Origin: Bacteriovoracaceae bacterium UBA6200
GTDB taxonomy: Bacteria; Bdellovibrionota; Bacteriovoracia; Bacteriovoracales; Bacteriovoracaceae
Reading direction: 5' to 3'
Length of the DNA stretch: 64,000 nt
NCBI GenBank assembly: GCA_002422605.1
Contig: DISW01000012.1
Location: 1 to 64,000 of the forward strand
Position 1 is the stretch's first letter, and every line of letters begins with the position of its first letter. Under the pieces are notes generated by a model. That model saw only the letters and a program-made list of their open reading frames with translations. It had not been told where the DNA came from and searched no databases. Of the stretch, positions 35,197 through 43,918 are shown in pieces. The translations under genes and the position numbers were made by a program.

Positions 35197-36708
35197 ATGG
35201 AAATGCAATTAAAGGGCGATTATTTTAATGGCCAATTCTCCCTCCCCACTGAGTCCCAAGCTAATGAAAAAATATTAAAACGCTGTCCTGCCGACCTAAG
35301 CCAGGTTTTATGGGAAGCCGGAATTTTCCATAATCATATTGATGCTGTTATTGATTCGGCCGTCAGAGGTTTTGAAATCTGGCGAAAAACCTCTATTGAA
35401 GAGAGGATTAAATGCCTGAGAAAATATCAGGAAGCCGTCCGGGCAAGAAAAGATGAAATAGCCATGGCCCTGGCGCTGGAAGTAGGAAAGCCGCTTTGGG
35501 AAGCCAAGACAGAAGCAGCTTCTCTTGATTCAAAAGTGACTGTTACCATTACTGACTCCTATGAGCGAATTAAGCAAGAAACGATCAAAGATGTAATGCC
35601 TAAGATTGATGGCCATGTGGTGTATAAACCGCTCGGTCCGTCCTTAGTCATTGGTCCTTTTAATTTCCCGTGCCACTTAGCGAATGGTCAGATACTAGCG
35701 GCCCTTCTGGCAGGGAATTCGGTTATTTTTAAGCCTTCAGAGAAAACGATTTACTCCGCTCAACTTATGATTGAGTGTTTTGCTGAAGCTGGTCTCCCAG
35801 CGGGAGTGATTAACTTCATCAATGGAGCTGGTCACACTTCTTCAAAACTAACCTCGGATAAAAGAATCAAGGGAATTTACTTTACTGGTTCTCGTGGAGT
35901 GGGCCTTAAGATTTTGGAGAATACTCATAAGGATCTAAATAAACTTGTGGCCCTTGAGTTGGGTGGGAAAAATTCTACTATCCTTCATCACGATACAAAT
36001 ATTTCACATGCACTTCCCGAGCTTCTTCGCTCTTGTTTTTTAACCAGCGGTCAACGTTGTACTTCAACATCTATGATTCTTGTTCATCGAAAAATTGAAC
36101 AGGAATTCATTAACCAGTTTAAAGCGGTGACTGAAAGAATCAGAGTCGGACATCCCATTCAAAGTAAACCTGAAGCTTTCATGGGACCTTTGATTGATGA
36201 GCATGCTCAAAAACTTTATTTTGATTTCTGTCAGTATGGTAAAGATGAGGGAGCCCAGGAAATCAAAAGTCCAACGAAGCTGGATGTAGGATTTGAAGGC
36301 TATTACGTCTCCCCTTCTATTCACTATGTTGAAAAACCACGTCTGGAAGGGAAATTCATCCAGGAAGAAATTTTTGGACCAAACTGTTTCTTCATTCCTT
36401 ATGATGATATAGAAGAAGCGATTAAGATCGCAAACTGCACAGACTATGGTCTGGCGGCTTCGGTATTCACACGTAACCCTGAAATTTATCAACTTTGTTT
36501 GAGAGATATTGAATCAGGATTAGTGAATCTAAACCGCTCAACAGTAGGTGCGACGGCACGGTTGCCTTTTGGAGGACTCAAAAATTCCGGTAACCATCAT
36601 CCGGCAGCAGTATCCATGATTGACCATTGTGTAAGCTCTGTCGCTTCATTAGAAACGTTAGATGACACAAGCTCAAAAATTACTGATGTTGTAGGACTAA
36701 AAGATTAA
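35197..36708 (+). CDS. astD: Succinylglutamate-semialdehyde dehydrogenase (AstD-like)
   Basis: 503 residues of the aldehyde dehydrogenase superfamily. The FNFPCHLANG motif, where AstD has YNFPGHLPNG, points to AstD rather than other ALDHs. The catalytic Cys is in SGQRCTST and the Glu in ALELGGKNS. It oxidises succinylglutamate semialdehyde to succinylglutamate with NAD(P)+. Starting with a SD (AGAAGGA), it leads a unit with the MFS and RarD genes (10- and 4-nt gaps). Confidence 0.82.
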   Translation: MEMQLKGDYFNGQFSLPTESQANEKILKRCPADLSQVLWEAGIFHNHIDAVIDSAVRGFEIWRKTSIEERIKCLRKYQEAVRARKDEIAMALALEVGKPLWEAKTEAASLDSKVTVTITDSYERIKQETIKDVMPKIDGHVVYKPLGPSLVIGPFNFPCHLANGQILAALLAGNSVIFKPSEKTIYSAQLMIECFAEAGLPAGVINFINGAGHTSSKLTSDKRIKGIYFTGSRGVGLKILENTHKDLNKLVALELGGKNSTILHHDTNISHALPELLRSCFLTSGQRCTSTSMILVHRKIEQEFINQFKAVTERIRVGHPIQSKPEAFMGPLIDEHAQKLYFDFCQYGKDEGAQEIKSPTKLDVGFEGYYVSPSIHYVEKPRLEGKFIQEEIFGPNCFFIPYDDIEEAIKIANCTDYGLAASVFTRNPEIYQLCLRDIESGLVNLNRSTVGATARLPFGGLKNSGNHHPAAVSMIDHCVSSVASLETLDDTSSKITDVVGLKD

Positions 36709-36718
36709 AGAATAACAT

Positions 36719-37945
36719 ATGAATACCTCTACCGATGAACAACTAGCGCTTCGAAAAGAGCGCTGGTATGTCATCATTCTCGCTGCGATCCAAATTGCTC
36801 ACATTCTGGATTTTGTCATCATGATGCCCCTGGGACCAGTTTTCATGCGGGTCTTTGAAATATCCCCTGTTGAATTTTCCACGCTGGTTTCTGCTTACAC
36901 TTTCAGTGCAGGGATCGTGGGTTTTCTCGCCGCCCTCTATGCTGATCACTTCGACCGAAGAAAATTTCTTCTCTATAACTTTGCAGGATTTATTGTTGGC
37001 ACTTTCATGTGTGCCATTGCTGACGGCTTTGCTTCATTGTTAACGGCCAGAATTATTGCCGGAGCCTTTGGCGGGATTTTAAATTCCATTGTTCTCTCTT
37101 TAGTAGCAGATCTTATCCCTTTCCATCGCCGGGGTGCTGCCATGGGTGTAGTTATGTCGGCCTTCTCCATTAGTAGCATTCTGGGAATACCGACCGGACT
37201 TTATATCGCTCAGTACTTTGACTGGCATGGAACGTTCTACTTCATCTGTATTTTAAGTCTCATTTTTTGGGTACTCTCTTTGATTATCCTTCCTTCTGTG
37301 AAGCCTCGAGTGGAAGTGAAAACTTTTAAAGAAAATCTCGTAAACTTCAGAAGAATCCTGGTTAATCGCGATTATCTGCAAAGCTTTAGCCTCACAAGTG
37401 TTCTGGGTTTTGGGGTTTTTGGCATTATCCCTTTTATTTCTGCTTACCTGGTGAAAAATGTGGGCTTTAGAGAAGACCAGCTTCCTCTCGTTTATCTTAT
37501 TGGGGGAATTTGTACCATTGTCTCTGCCCGAATTATTGGAAAGGCCTGTGATAGAGTGGGGAGCTTTAAAGTGTTCCGCTTAGTCGCTATCATCGCTTGT
37601 TTCCCAATGTTAACCTTGACTCTCCTGCCAGAAGGAACCCCTATTTGGCTGGCACTTGCTATTTGTACTCTTTTTACAATGTTCGGTTCAGGTAGATTTA
37701 TTCCGGCCATGACTTTAGTTTCTGCTGTCGTTAAATCTGAAGACCGTGGAACCTTTATGAGTCTCGAAAATGCTTCCCGTCAAATGTCATCGGGAATTTC
37801 TTCTCAGATGGCAGGGATCATCATTGGGGCAACGGCAGCGGGTGCTCTCACGAATTACGGAGTAGTTGGCGTAATCGGTGTTGTCACTACCGGCATTGCT
37901 ATTTATATCGCTTCCAAAATATCAACCAAACTGAGTTTAAAATAA
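36719..37945 (+). CDS. MFS transporter, drug:H+ antiporter-like
   Basis: 408 residues with about 12 membrane helices. It has the MFS loop motif A-like segment ALYADHFDRRKFL between helices 2 and 3, and a second region GKACDRVGSFKVF at the centre. It resembles the arabinose-efflux/DHA1 branch. It follows astD by 10 nt, so it may export or import an amino-acid-related compound; the substrate is unknown. Confidence 0.85.
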   Translation: MNTSTDEQLALRKERWYVIILAAIQIAHILDFVIMMPLGPVFMRVFEISPVEFSTLVSAYTFSAGIVGFLAALYADHFDRRKFLLYNFAGFIVGTFMCAIADGFASLLTARIIAGAFGGILNSIVLSLVADLIPFHRRGAAMGVVMSAFSISSILGIPTGLYIAQYFDWHGTFYFICILSLIFWVLSLIILPSVKPRVEVKTFKENLVNFRRILVNRDYLQSFSLTSVLGFGVFGIIPFISAYLVKNVGFREDQLPLVYLIGGICTIVSARIIGKACDRVGSFKVFRLVAIIACFPMLTLTLLPEGTPIWLALAICTLFTMFGSGRFIPAMTLVSAVVKSEDRGTFMSLENASRQMSSGISSQMAGIIIGATAAGALTNYGVVGVIGVVTTGIAIYIASKISTKLSLK

Positions 37946-37949
37946 ATTT

Positions 37950-38846
37950 ATGAATTTCACCCAGGCCCATCTAAGCGCCGTCGTTGCCTTCACTATGTGG
38001 GGAACCTTCCCTCTTTATTGGAAAATATTTTCAGGAGAAGCCTCTTGGGATTTATTTGGCCAAAGGCTAATCTGGTCATTCATCACACTTTTACTCATTA
38101 TTGCTTACCAGAAGAAATTTAAAACTCTGGGAAAAATCTGGAAAGATAAGAAGGTCAGATACATGCTGATCCTCTCTGGCATTATGATCTCTTCCAATTG
38201 GCTTATCTATATTTATGCCGTAAGCGTTGGAAGAGTTCTAGAGGCAAGTTTAGGATACTTTTTAAATACGCTCATTAACGTTTTCATGGGCTGGCTTATT
38301 CTAAAAGAAACCATACGTCCAACTCAATGGCCGGCCATCATACTCGCCCTGCTTGCCATTATTTTGATTGCTGTCCGGGTGGACTTTGCTCATTTTCCCT
38401 GGATTGCCATTTCTCTCTCTTTGACCTTTGCTCTCTATGGTCTCATTCGGAAAGTAACTGCAGTGGGATCAATTGAAGGTCTAACTTTTGAAACGAGTTT
38501 TGTTCTCATTCCCGTCTTAATCTTCTGGGCGAATTATTCTTCAACTCCTCTGACAATTTATGAGCATCTTCCTCTATGGAAGAGCCTTGTTCTGGTCTTA
38601 TCAGGGCTGGTAACTTGTATTCCATTAGTACTGTTTGCCTATAGCGCGAGAAATTTAAGACTGCAGACTTTAGGATTTATTCAATACCTTTCACCTAGTT
38701 TTAAATTTCTCTGTGGATGGTTAGTCTTCAAAGAAACGATAAGTAGTGAACTCTTTCAGACTTTTGTCATGATATGGGTCGCACTCATCTGGTATTCAAT
38801 TGAATCAATCGTGGTTAAGAAATGGCGACGATTTCAGCCTTCTTAG
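37950..38846 (+). CDS. rarD: RarD-family EamA transporter
   Basis: 298 residues with about ten membrane helices in two EamA halves. The start FTMWGTFPLYWKIFS, GQRLIWSF, and the C-terminal LQTLGFIQYLSPSFKFLCGW are typical of RarD (once called chloramphenicol-sensitive protein). It is part of the DMT superfamily and may move amino acids or metabolites. It is the third gene after astD. Its last 32 nt overlap the convergent oxyR. Confidence 0.87.
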   Translation: MNFTQAHLSAVVAFTMWGTFPLYWKIFSGEASWDLFGQRLIWSFITLLLIIAYQKKFKTLGKIWKDKKVRYMLILSGIMISSNWLIYIYAVSVGRVLEASLGYFLNTLINVFMGWLILKETIRPTQWPAIILALLAIILIAVRVDFAHFPWIAISLSLTFALYGLIRKVTAVGSIEGLTFETSFVLIPVLIFWANYSSTPLTIYEHLPLWKSLVLVLSGLVTCIPLVLFAYSARNLRLQTLGFIQYLSPSFKFLCGWLVFKETISSELFQTFVMIWVALIWYSIESIVVKKWRRFQPS

Positions 38847-39753
38847 ATGATTTTTTGAGTTCTTTGGGAAGATTTTTAGAGATTACTTTAGTCAGGGCCT
38901 TCTCTATCGATTTCTTCATTGAATGAGGACCAGTGACAAAACTAATATCTCGCACTGGTGTATGAACTTTGAAATCTCTGAGTAATTTCTGGTCGGCAAT
39001 ACTCATATTGATAGTTGCAAGATACGGAAGAACCGTAAAACCATCACTGCTTTTTACCATGTTGATAAGTGTCTCAAGACTTCCTGCTTCGAAAAATAAT
39101 TTCTTATCTTCTTTTACATTCTTGTACTGACATAAGTGAAGGGCCTGGGCACGTAAGCAGTGTCCTTCTTTCAAGAGCCAGGCATGTCTCAAATTCAGAT
39201 CTTTTTCCTCGATTGCTTTCTTCTTGAGAAGATCATGCTTAGGAGAAAGAAAAATTTTAAAAGGTTCCAGGAATAAGTGCTCTTCATGAAGCTGCTTATC
39301 TTCCAGAGGAGTTGCCAGGATGGCGCCATCAAGTTTGCCTTCTTTCAAAAGCCTGATAATTTCATCTGTCTGATGTTCATAAATTTTCAGCTCAACGTCT
39401 GGATACTCTGCTACGAACTCTTGAACAAAAAGCGGAAGGACGTAAGGAGCGAGAGTTGGAATAACGGCCAGGATAAACTCACCGGCCACTTCTCCTCTCA
39501 AGGATTTAGAGAGTTCTTCTAATTCTTGGGCCCCGTGCATAACTTTTCGGGCATACTCCAACACTTTGCTTCCCATGGGAGTCGGTTCCACGGGCGTTTT
39601 TGAGCGGTCGAAAATAATAATTTGGAGGTAATCCTCAAGCTTCTGAATCTGCATACTCAGAGTAGGTTGAGTAACGAAACACTCTTTGGCCGCTTGGGCA
39701 AAATTACGACAACGATCAACAGCAATAATGTAGTTCAATTGGGTCAGAGTCAT
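38815..39753 (-). CDS. oxyR: OxyR-type LysR regulator
   Basis: 312 residues: an N-terminal LysR helix-turn-helix (NFAQAAKECFVTQPTLSMQIQ) and a substrate domain. The redox cysteines are intact: EGHCLRAQALHLC, with the two Cys nine residues apart as in OxyR Cys199/Cys208. OxyR forms a disulfide with H2O2 and activates antioxidant genes. No catalase or peroxidase gene is adjacent. It diverges from the DUF606 gene over 63 nt, which may carry an OxyR site. Confidence 0.88.
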   Translation of the reverse strand: MTLTQLNYIIAVDRCRNFAQAAKECFVTQPTLSMQIQKLEDYLQIIIFDRSKTPVEPTPMGSKVLEYARKVMHGAQELEELSKSLRGEVAGEFILAVIPTLAPYVLPLFVQEFVAEYPDVELKIYEHQTDEIIRLLKEGKLDGAILATPLEDKQLHEEHLFLEPFKIFLSPKHDLLKKKAIEEKDLNLRHAWLLKEGHCLRAQALHLCQYKNVKEDKKLFFEAGSLETLINMVKSSDGFTVLPYLATINMSIADQKLLRDFKVHTPVRDISFVTGPHSMKKSIEKALTKVISKNLPKELKKSSKKAEIVAIS

Positions 39754-39816
39754 GTATACCTTTCCAAGACTTCAATTTATACTTTATTACAACATATAAA
39801 ATCTCTGAGGTCGATG

Positions 39817-40266
39817 ATGTTATTATTCTTAATCATTGCAGCAGTATTCGTTGGATTGATGATGCCTGTTCAGGCGGGACTCAATGCGGAACTTACCCGG
39901 CTTTTAAACCATCCGCTCATTGGTGCATTTATTTCACTGTTGACAGGAAGTATTGCGCTTTTTTTTATCATGCTCCTTCAGGGCTTCCCTTTGCAGGAGA
40001 TTAAACGGATTGGTGAAGTTCCCCCTGTTTTATTTTTAGGCGGAATTCTAAGTGCTCTTTTTGTCAGCTCGGCCATCTTCTTCATTCCCAAAATGGGTGC
40101 AACTTCAATGATTGCGGCCCTTATTACCGGACAGCTTTTAATGTCAGTTATCATAGATCATTACGGGCTTCTGGGCCTGAATGCTTATCCCATGAACTTC
40201 ACTCGCAGCCTTGGTGTCTTTCTTCTTTTCGCAGGGCTTTTTTTAGTGGTAAAGAAAGGCGCATGA
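39817..40266 (+). CDS. DUF606/YdcZ-like DMT membrane protein
   Basis: 149 residues, about five hydrophobic helices, with the DUF606 pattern (PVQAGLNAELTRLL, GSIALFFIMLL, GGILSALFVSSAIFFIPKMGA, GQLLMSVIIDHYGLLG). I place the start at ATG 39817, 6 nt after GAGG; ATG 39814 is the alternative. A much longer frame upstream only mirrors oxyR. The stop overlaps the next ATPase gene by 4 nt, so the two are coupled. Role unknown. Confidence 0.72.
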   Translation: MLLFLIIAAVFVGLMMPVQAGLNAELTRLLNHPLIGAFISLLTGSIALFFIMLLQGFPLQEIKRIGEVPPVLFLGGILSALFVSSAIFFIPKMGATSMIAALITGQLLMSVIIDHYGLLGLNAYPMNFTRSLGVFLLFAGLFLVVKKGA

Positions 40267-41213
40267 TAAAAGTTAATCATCTCACTAAACAATTCGATAA
40301 GCGCGGAATTGCAGGCCTTCATGATCTTTCCTTTGAGCTTAAATCAGGCGAAGTCATGGCGATCATGGGTCCCAATGGGGGTGGGAAATCCACGCTCTTA
40401 AACATACTTTCTCAAAAGCTTAATCCTGAATCCGGTGAAATCATTGTCGATAAATCAATTTGTCTTTTTCCTACCGGCGAAGTTCCTGAAGCGCTGAATG
40501 TTTTGAAATTTTTAACCTCATCAGTAACTCTCGATATTGAAGAAGAGAAAAAAATCCAATTGGCCCGTGACCTTGCTGATACCTTCGAGTTTACTTTCCA
40601 GTTGCGCCAAAATTTATCGGAACTCTCTTCTGGACAAAAACAAAAAATTCTCCTGGCCAGAGAACTCATCAACCGTCCGGGGCTGCTGTTGATGGATGAA
40701 CCCTTCACTCATCTTGATCCTTTCACCAGAAAAGATATCCTGCGTGGACTTTTTGAATATATACGTCATCAAGGTATTACTGTTTTGTGGGTTACACACG
40801 ATTTGGATGAGGCCTTTGAATTCTCTGATCAATTGGCCTTAATGAATTTTGGTAAATTTGTACAGATAGGAAGGCCTGAGGAATTCGTTCGCCATCCGAA
40901 AAATCTTTTTGTGGCCCAGTTCATGGGTTACAGAAATTTCTTTTCTGCGGAGTTTATAAAAAAATCCTGGAAAAGAGATTGGCCTGAAGATGAATTACTG
41001 ATTGTTCCGGACCGATGCTGGAGTGAAGACCCGAATGGCCCCACGATGAAAATTGAGGCCCGCCATCCAAGTCGCCAGGGTATGGAATATCGATTAAGAT
41101 GCGATGAAAGAACTCTATATCTGACCTTGGGACCTCAGCAAAACCTGAGAGAGATCACCCAAGTCATGGCCCTTACCCCCGAGTGGGAAAACTGCCTCCG
41201 TATTCCTTTGTAA
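40263..41213 (+). CDS. Importer-type ABC ATPase without a visible permease
   Basis: 316 residues. Walker A GPNGGGKST, signature LSSGQKQK, Walker B LLLMDEPF, and H-loop WVTHD are intact. From about 245 on there is a C-terminal beta domain of the TOBE type (MKIEARHPSRQGMEYRLRC), as in spermidine, iron or molybdate importers. The only membrane protein next to it is the 149-residue DUF606 gene that overlaps its start. No typical permease or binding protein is nearby. Confidence 0.85.
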   Translation: MIKVNHLTKQFDKRGIAGLHDLSFELKSGEVMAIMGPNGGGKSTLLNILSQKLNPESGEIIVDKSICLFPTGEVPEALNVLKFLTSSVTLDIEEEKKIQLARDLADTFEFTFQLRQNLSELSSGQKQKILLARELINRPGLLLMDEPFTHLDPFTRKDILRGLFEYIRHQGITVLWVTHDLDEAFEFSDQLALMNFGKFVQIGRPEEFVRHPKNLFVAQFMGYRNFFSAEFIKKSWKRDWPEDELLIVPDRCWSEDPNGPTMKIEARHPSRQGMEYRLRCDERTLYLTLGPQQNLREITQVMALTPEWENCLRIPL

Positions 41214-41287
41214 TTATGCCTAGTTAAGTCCTATTAAATTTGCACCTTCCTCTAGTCGAATAAACCCCTCCGTGTTAAATAGGAGGC

Positions 41288-42187
41288 ATGGCCATAAACT
41301 ATTTTGACAAAGAAAAATACCAAAGAAAACCTGAGTGGTTGAAAGTTAAACTTCCGGAAGGAAACGACTACAAAGAAATTCGAGATAGTCTTCATCAGAA
41401 AGGGCTCTCAACCGTTTGTGAAGAAGCTAAGTGTCCGAACATTTCAGAATGCTGGAGTGCCCGCACGGCCACCGTAATGATTCTCGGTGATACCTGCACT
41501 CGTGCTTGCAAATTCTGTAATGTTAAGACGGGAAACCCGAAAGGTTTTATTAACGTTGATGAAATTGAAAACACCTCAAAGATGGTGGATCTCATGACTC
41601 TTCGGTATATCGTTATAACCAGTGTCGACCGTGATGATCTTCCTGATCAAGGGGCCGGCCATTTTGCAGCAGTGATTGATCGGGTTCATAAAGACCATCC
41701 TGAAACAAAAGTTGAAGTATTGATTCCAGATTTCAGCGGGAATGCAGAAAGAATGCACTTGCTTGCCAAATCTAATCCATTTGTCATCGCTCAGAATATT
41801 GAAACCGTTCGTCGACTGACTCATCCGGTGCGAGACCCTCGCGCGGGATATGATAGGACATTAGGCTGTTTAGAGTTTTATAAAACCCATTATCCTCACA
41901 TTCAGACTAAAACTTCGATTATGGTTGGTCTTGGTGAAACATGGCCAGAAATTCAGGAGACACTGGAAGATCTTCGAAAAATCGGTGTCGATATTGTTAC
42001 CTTCGGTCAGTACCTTCAGCCTACGAAACGTCATTTGAACGTTGAGAAGTTTTATACACCTGAAGAATTTGCTGAATTAAAACGCATGGCCCTTAAAATG
42101 GGCTTTAAGTTTGTGGCCAGTGGACCTCTAGTCAGAAGTTCCTATAAAGCCGCAGACTTTTTGGATTACCTCGAAGATAAAGCCTAG
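41288..42187 (+). CDS. lipA: Lipoyl synthase
   Basis: 299 residues of the radical-SAM family. Both clusters are present: auxiliary C-x4-C-x5-C (CEEAKCPNISEC) and radical-SAM C-x3-C-x2-C (CTRACKFC). It inserts two sulfurs into octanoyl groups on E2 and GcvH proteins. The C-terminal RSSYKA motif is in FVASGPLVRSSYKAAD. The SD AGGAGG lies opposite a CCTCC 10 nt upstream, which could form a short hairpin. Confidence 0.97.
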   Translation: MAINYFDKEKYQRKPEWLKVKLPEGNDYKEIRDSLHQKGLSTVCEEAKCPNISECWSARTATVMILGDTCTRACKFCNVKTGNPKGFINVDEIENTSKMVDLMTLRYIVITSVDRDDLPDQGAGHFAAVIDRVHKDHPETKVEVLIPDFSGNAERMHLLAKSNPFVIAQNIETVRRLTHPVRDPRAGYDRTLGCLEFYKTHYPHIQTKTSIMVGLGETWPEIQETLEDLRKIGVDIVTFGQYLQPTKRHLNVEKFYTPEEFAELKRMALKMGFKFVASGPLVRSSYKAADFLDYLEDKA

Positions 42188-42189
42188 TT

Positions 42190-42930
42190 ATGAAACAAAT
42201 CATCAGCGCTTCGATTAATCTAAGTGATTTTGATTTGCAAGAAAGCGATCTCTTAATCCTGGACGAGCGAACAGTAGTCGTCACTCACTGGAACTGGGAC
42301 TATGGTCTTGCCCATAAGTTCCAAAGAGCGGCCCTGGCCTTGGTCCAGGAAACACCAAATTTACGTATTCTTATTTGCTGCAATCATCCGGAAGTTCTGA
42401 CTAATGGTCGAGGCCTTCAAAAGCCCCGTAAAGGTGAGTCTCTGGAATTAGTGGAATTTAGGCCTGAAGCTCACGCAAATCTTCCCTTCCCTCTTTATCA
42501 AATCGAACGAGGTGGCGGACTCACGTTTCACCATCCCGGGCAGTTTATTTTTTATCCCATTGTAAAACTAAATCCTAAAGCACTTTCACTTTCACTCATG
42601 ATTGATCAAATTTTTGATTTCACCATTGAGATCCTGAGTGACTGGGGAATAAAAAATCTGGACCATGAAAATAAACTTCTGGGCATATGGCAGGGAAAGA
42701 GAAAAATCGCCTCCATGGGTATAGCCATTGAGAAACTGGCAACCTTTCATGGGATGGCCCTTAATATGCTGGAAAATCCTCATATGAAAGAAGCCCTCAG
42801 ATCTTTAAATCCTTGTGGTCTGAATGCCGAGACATATACTTCAGTGGAAGCTCTGGGTGAGCTGCCTAATAATCCTCTGGAGCGGTTTAAAGAAGCGTTC
42901 CTTAAAAGGGTGAAACATGAGTGGAAATAG
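42190..42930 (+). CDS. lipB: Octanoyltransferase LipB
   Basis: 246 residues of the biotin/lipoate ligase fold. The ordered motifs RGGGLTFHHPGQF, KRKIASMGIAI (catalytic Lys) and NPCGL (catalytic Cys) mark LipB rather than a lipoate ligase. It moves octanoyl from ACP to apo-proteins for LipA to finish. It starts 2 nt after lipA, and aroC begins inside its last 14 nt. Confidence 0.93.
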   Translation: MKQIISASINLSDFDLQESDLLILDERTVVVTHWNWDYGLAHKFQRAALALVQETPNLRILICCNHPEVLTNGRGLQKPRKGESLELVEFRPEAHANLPFPLYQIERGGGLTFHHPGQFIFYPIVKLNPKALSLSLMIDQIFDFTIEILSDWGIKNLDHENKLLGIWQGKRKIASMGIAIEKLATFHGMALNMLENPHMKEALRSLNPCGLNAETYTSVEALGELPNNPLERFKEAFLKRVKHEWK

Positions 42931-43918
42931 TTTTGGAGAACTTTTCAAAATCACAACTTTCGGAGAATCTCATGGAGAAGCTCTGGGTGTTGTCATTGAT
43001 GGCATTCCCGGAGGACTGGATGTTCAACTTGATGATCTTCGGTCTGAGTTAAAACGCCGTGCACCTGGTCAGCATGAAGTTCATACCTCACGAAAAGAAG
43101 AAGACCTGCCGGAAATCCTTTCGGGTGTCTTTAACAATAAAACTCTCGGTACCCCCATCACTGTGATCGTTCGAAATACGAACCAACGCAGTCAGGACTA
43201 TGATCAATTGAAAGATAGCTATCGTCCTGGCCATGCTGATAAAACTACGATGATGAAATATGGAATCCGCGATCACCGTGGCGGTGGCCGAGCTTCTGGC
43301 AGAGAGACACTGGCACGGGTAATTGGTGGATACTTTGCGGGACTCATCGTAAAAGATGTTTCTTTCTTTGCTTATATTGAAGAAGTGGGAAGCTTTAAAC
43401 TCACGGCAAGACCCGTTAATCATCAAGTGGATCGTGGTGAAATAAATATTCCAGATAAGGCGATGTCTGAGCAAGTCGTTAGTTTTTTGAAAGATTGTAA
43501 AACAAAAGGGGAATCAGTTGGTGGGGTTATCACACTTTCCATTCTCAATTGTCCTGTTGGTTTGGGAGAACCAGTTTTCGATAAATTGAAGGCCGATTTT
43601 GCTAAGGCCATGATATCCATTCCGGCCTGTATCGGATTTAGTGTGAACAATGCTTTTGAATCAGTGAAACTCCCAGGAAGTACCTTCTCCAAGGATTCTA
43701 AAAATTTTGGAGGCATGGAAGGAGGAATCTCTAACGGTGAAGAAATCATCTTGCAAATGGTTTTCAAAGCTCCTTCAACAATCGGTGATAAGGCAAAGGC
43801 CGGCCGCCATGATCCTTGTATCCTACCTCGTGTCGTACCAGTAGTTGAGGCGATGGCAAAAATTGTTATTGCTGACCATTATCTCCGGAATTCTGCTTAC
43901 TCTCCTTTTCACTCTTAA
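42917..43918 (+). CDS. aroC: Chorismate synthase
   Basis: 333 residues. Family signatures: FGESHGEALGVVIDGIPGG, SRKEEDLPEILSGVF, YRPGHADKT, and RDHRGGGRASGRET, with the DP region GRHDPCILPRVVPVVEAM near the end. It converts EPSP to chorismate with reduced FMN. It starts 14 nt before the lipB stop. Its last 53 nt run through the 3' end of the convergent LtaS-like gene. Confidence 0.97.
   Translation: MSGNSFGELFKITTFGESHGEALGVVIDGIPGGLDVQLDDLRSELKRRAPGQHEVHTSRKEEDLPEILSGVFNNKTLGTPITVIVRNTNQRSQDYDQLKDSYRPGHADKTTMMKYGIRDHRGGGRASGRETLARVIGGYFAGLIVKDVSFFAYIEEVGSFKLTARPVNHQVDRGEINIPDKAMSEQVVSFLKDCKTKGESVGGVITLSILNCPVGLGEPVFDKLKADFAKAMISIPACIGFSVNNAFESVKLPGSTFSKDSKNFGGMEGGISNGEEIILQMVFKAPSTIGDKAKAGRHDPCILPRVVPVVEAMAKIVIADHYLRNSAYSPFHS

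Noticed and set aside
36064..36492. 142-codon minus-strand frame inside astD
   Set aside because: Antisense to the conserved aldehyde dehydrogenase core; no SD and no recognisable fold.
39622..39816. N-terminal extension of the DUF606 gene
   Set aside because: It only mirrors the oxyR start and lacks a leader; GAGG near 39807 supports the shorter start.
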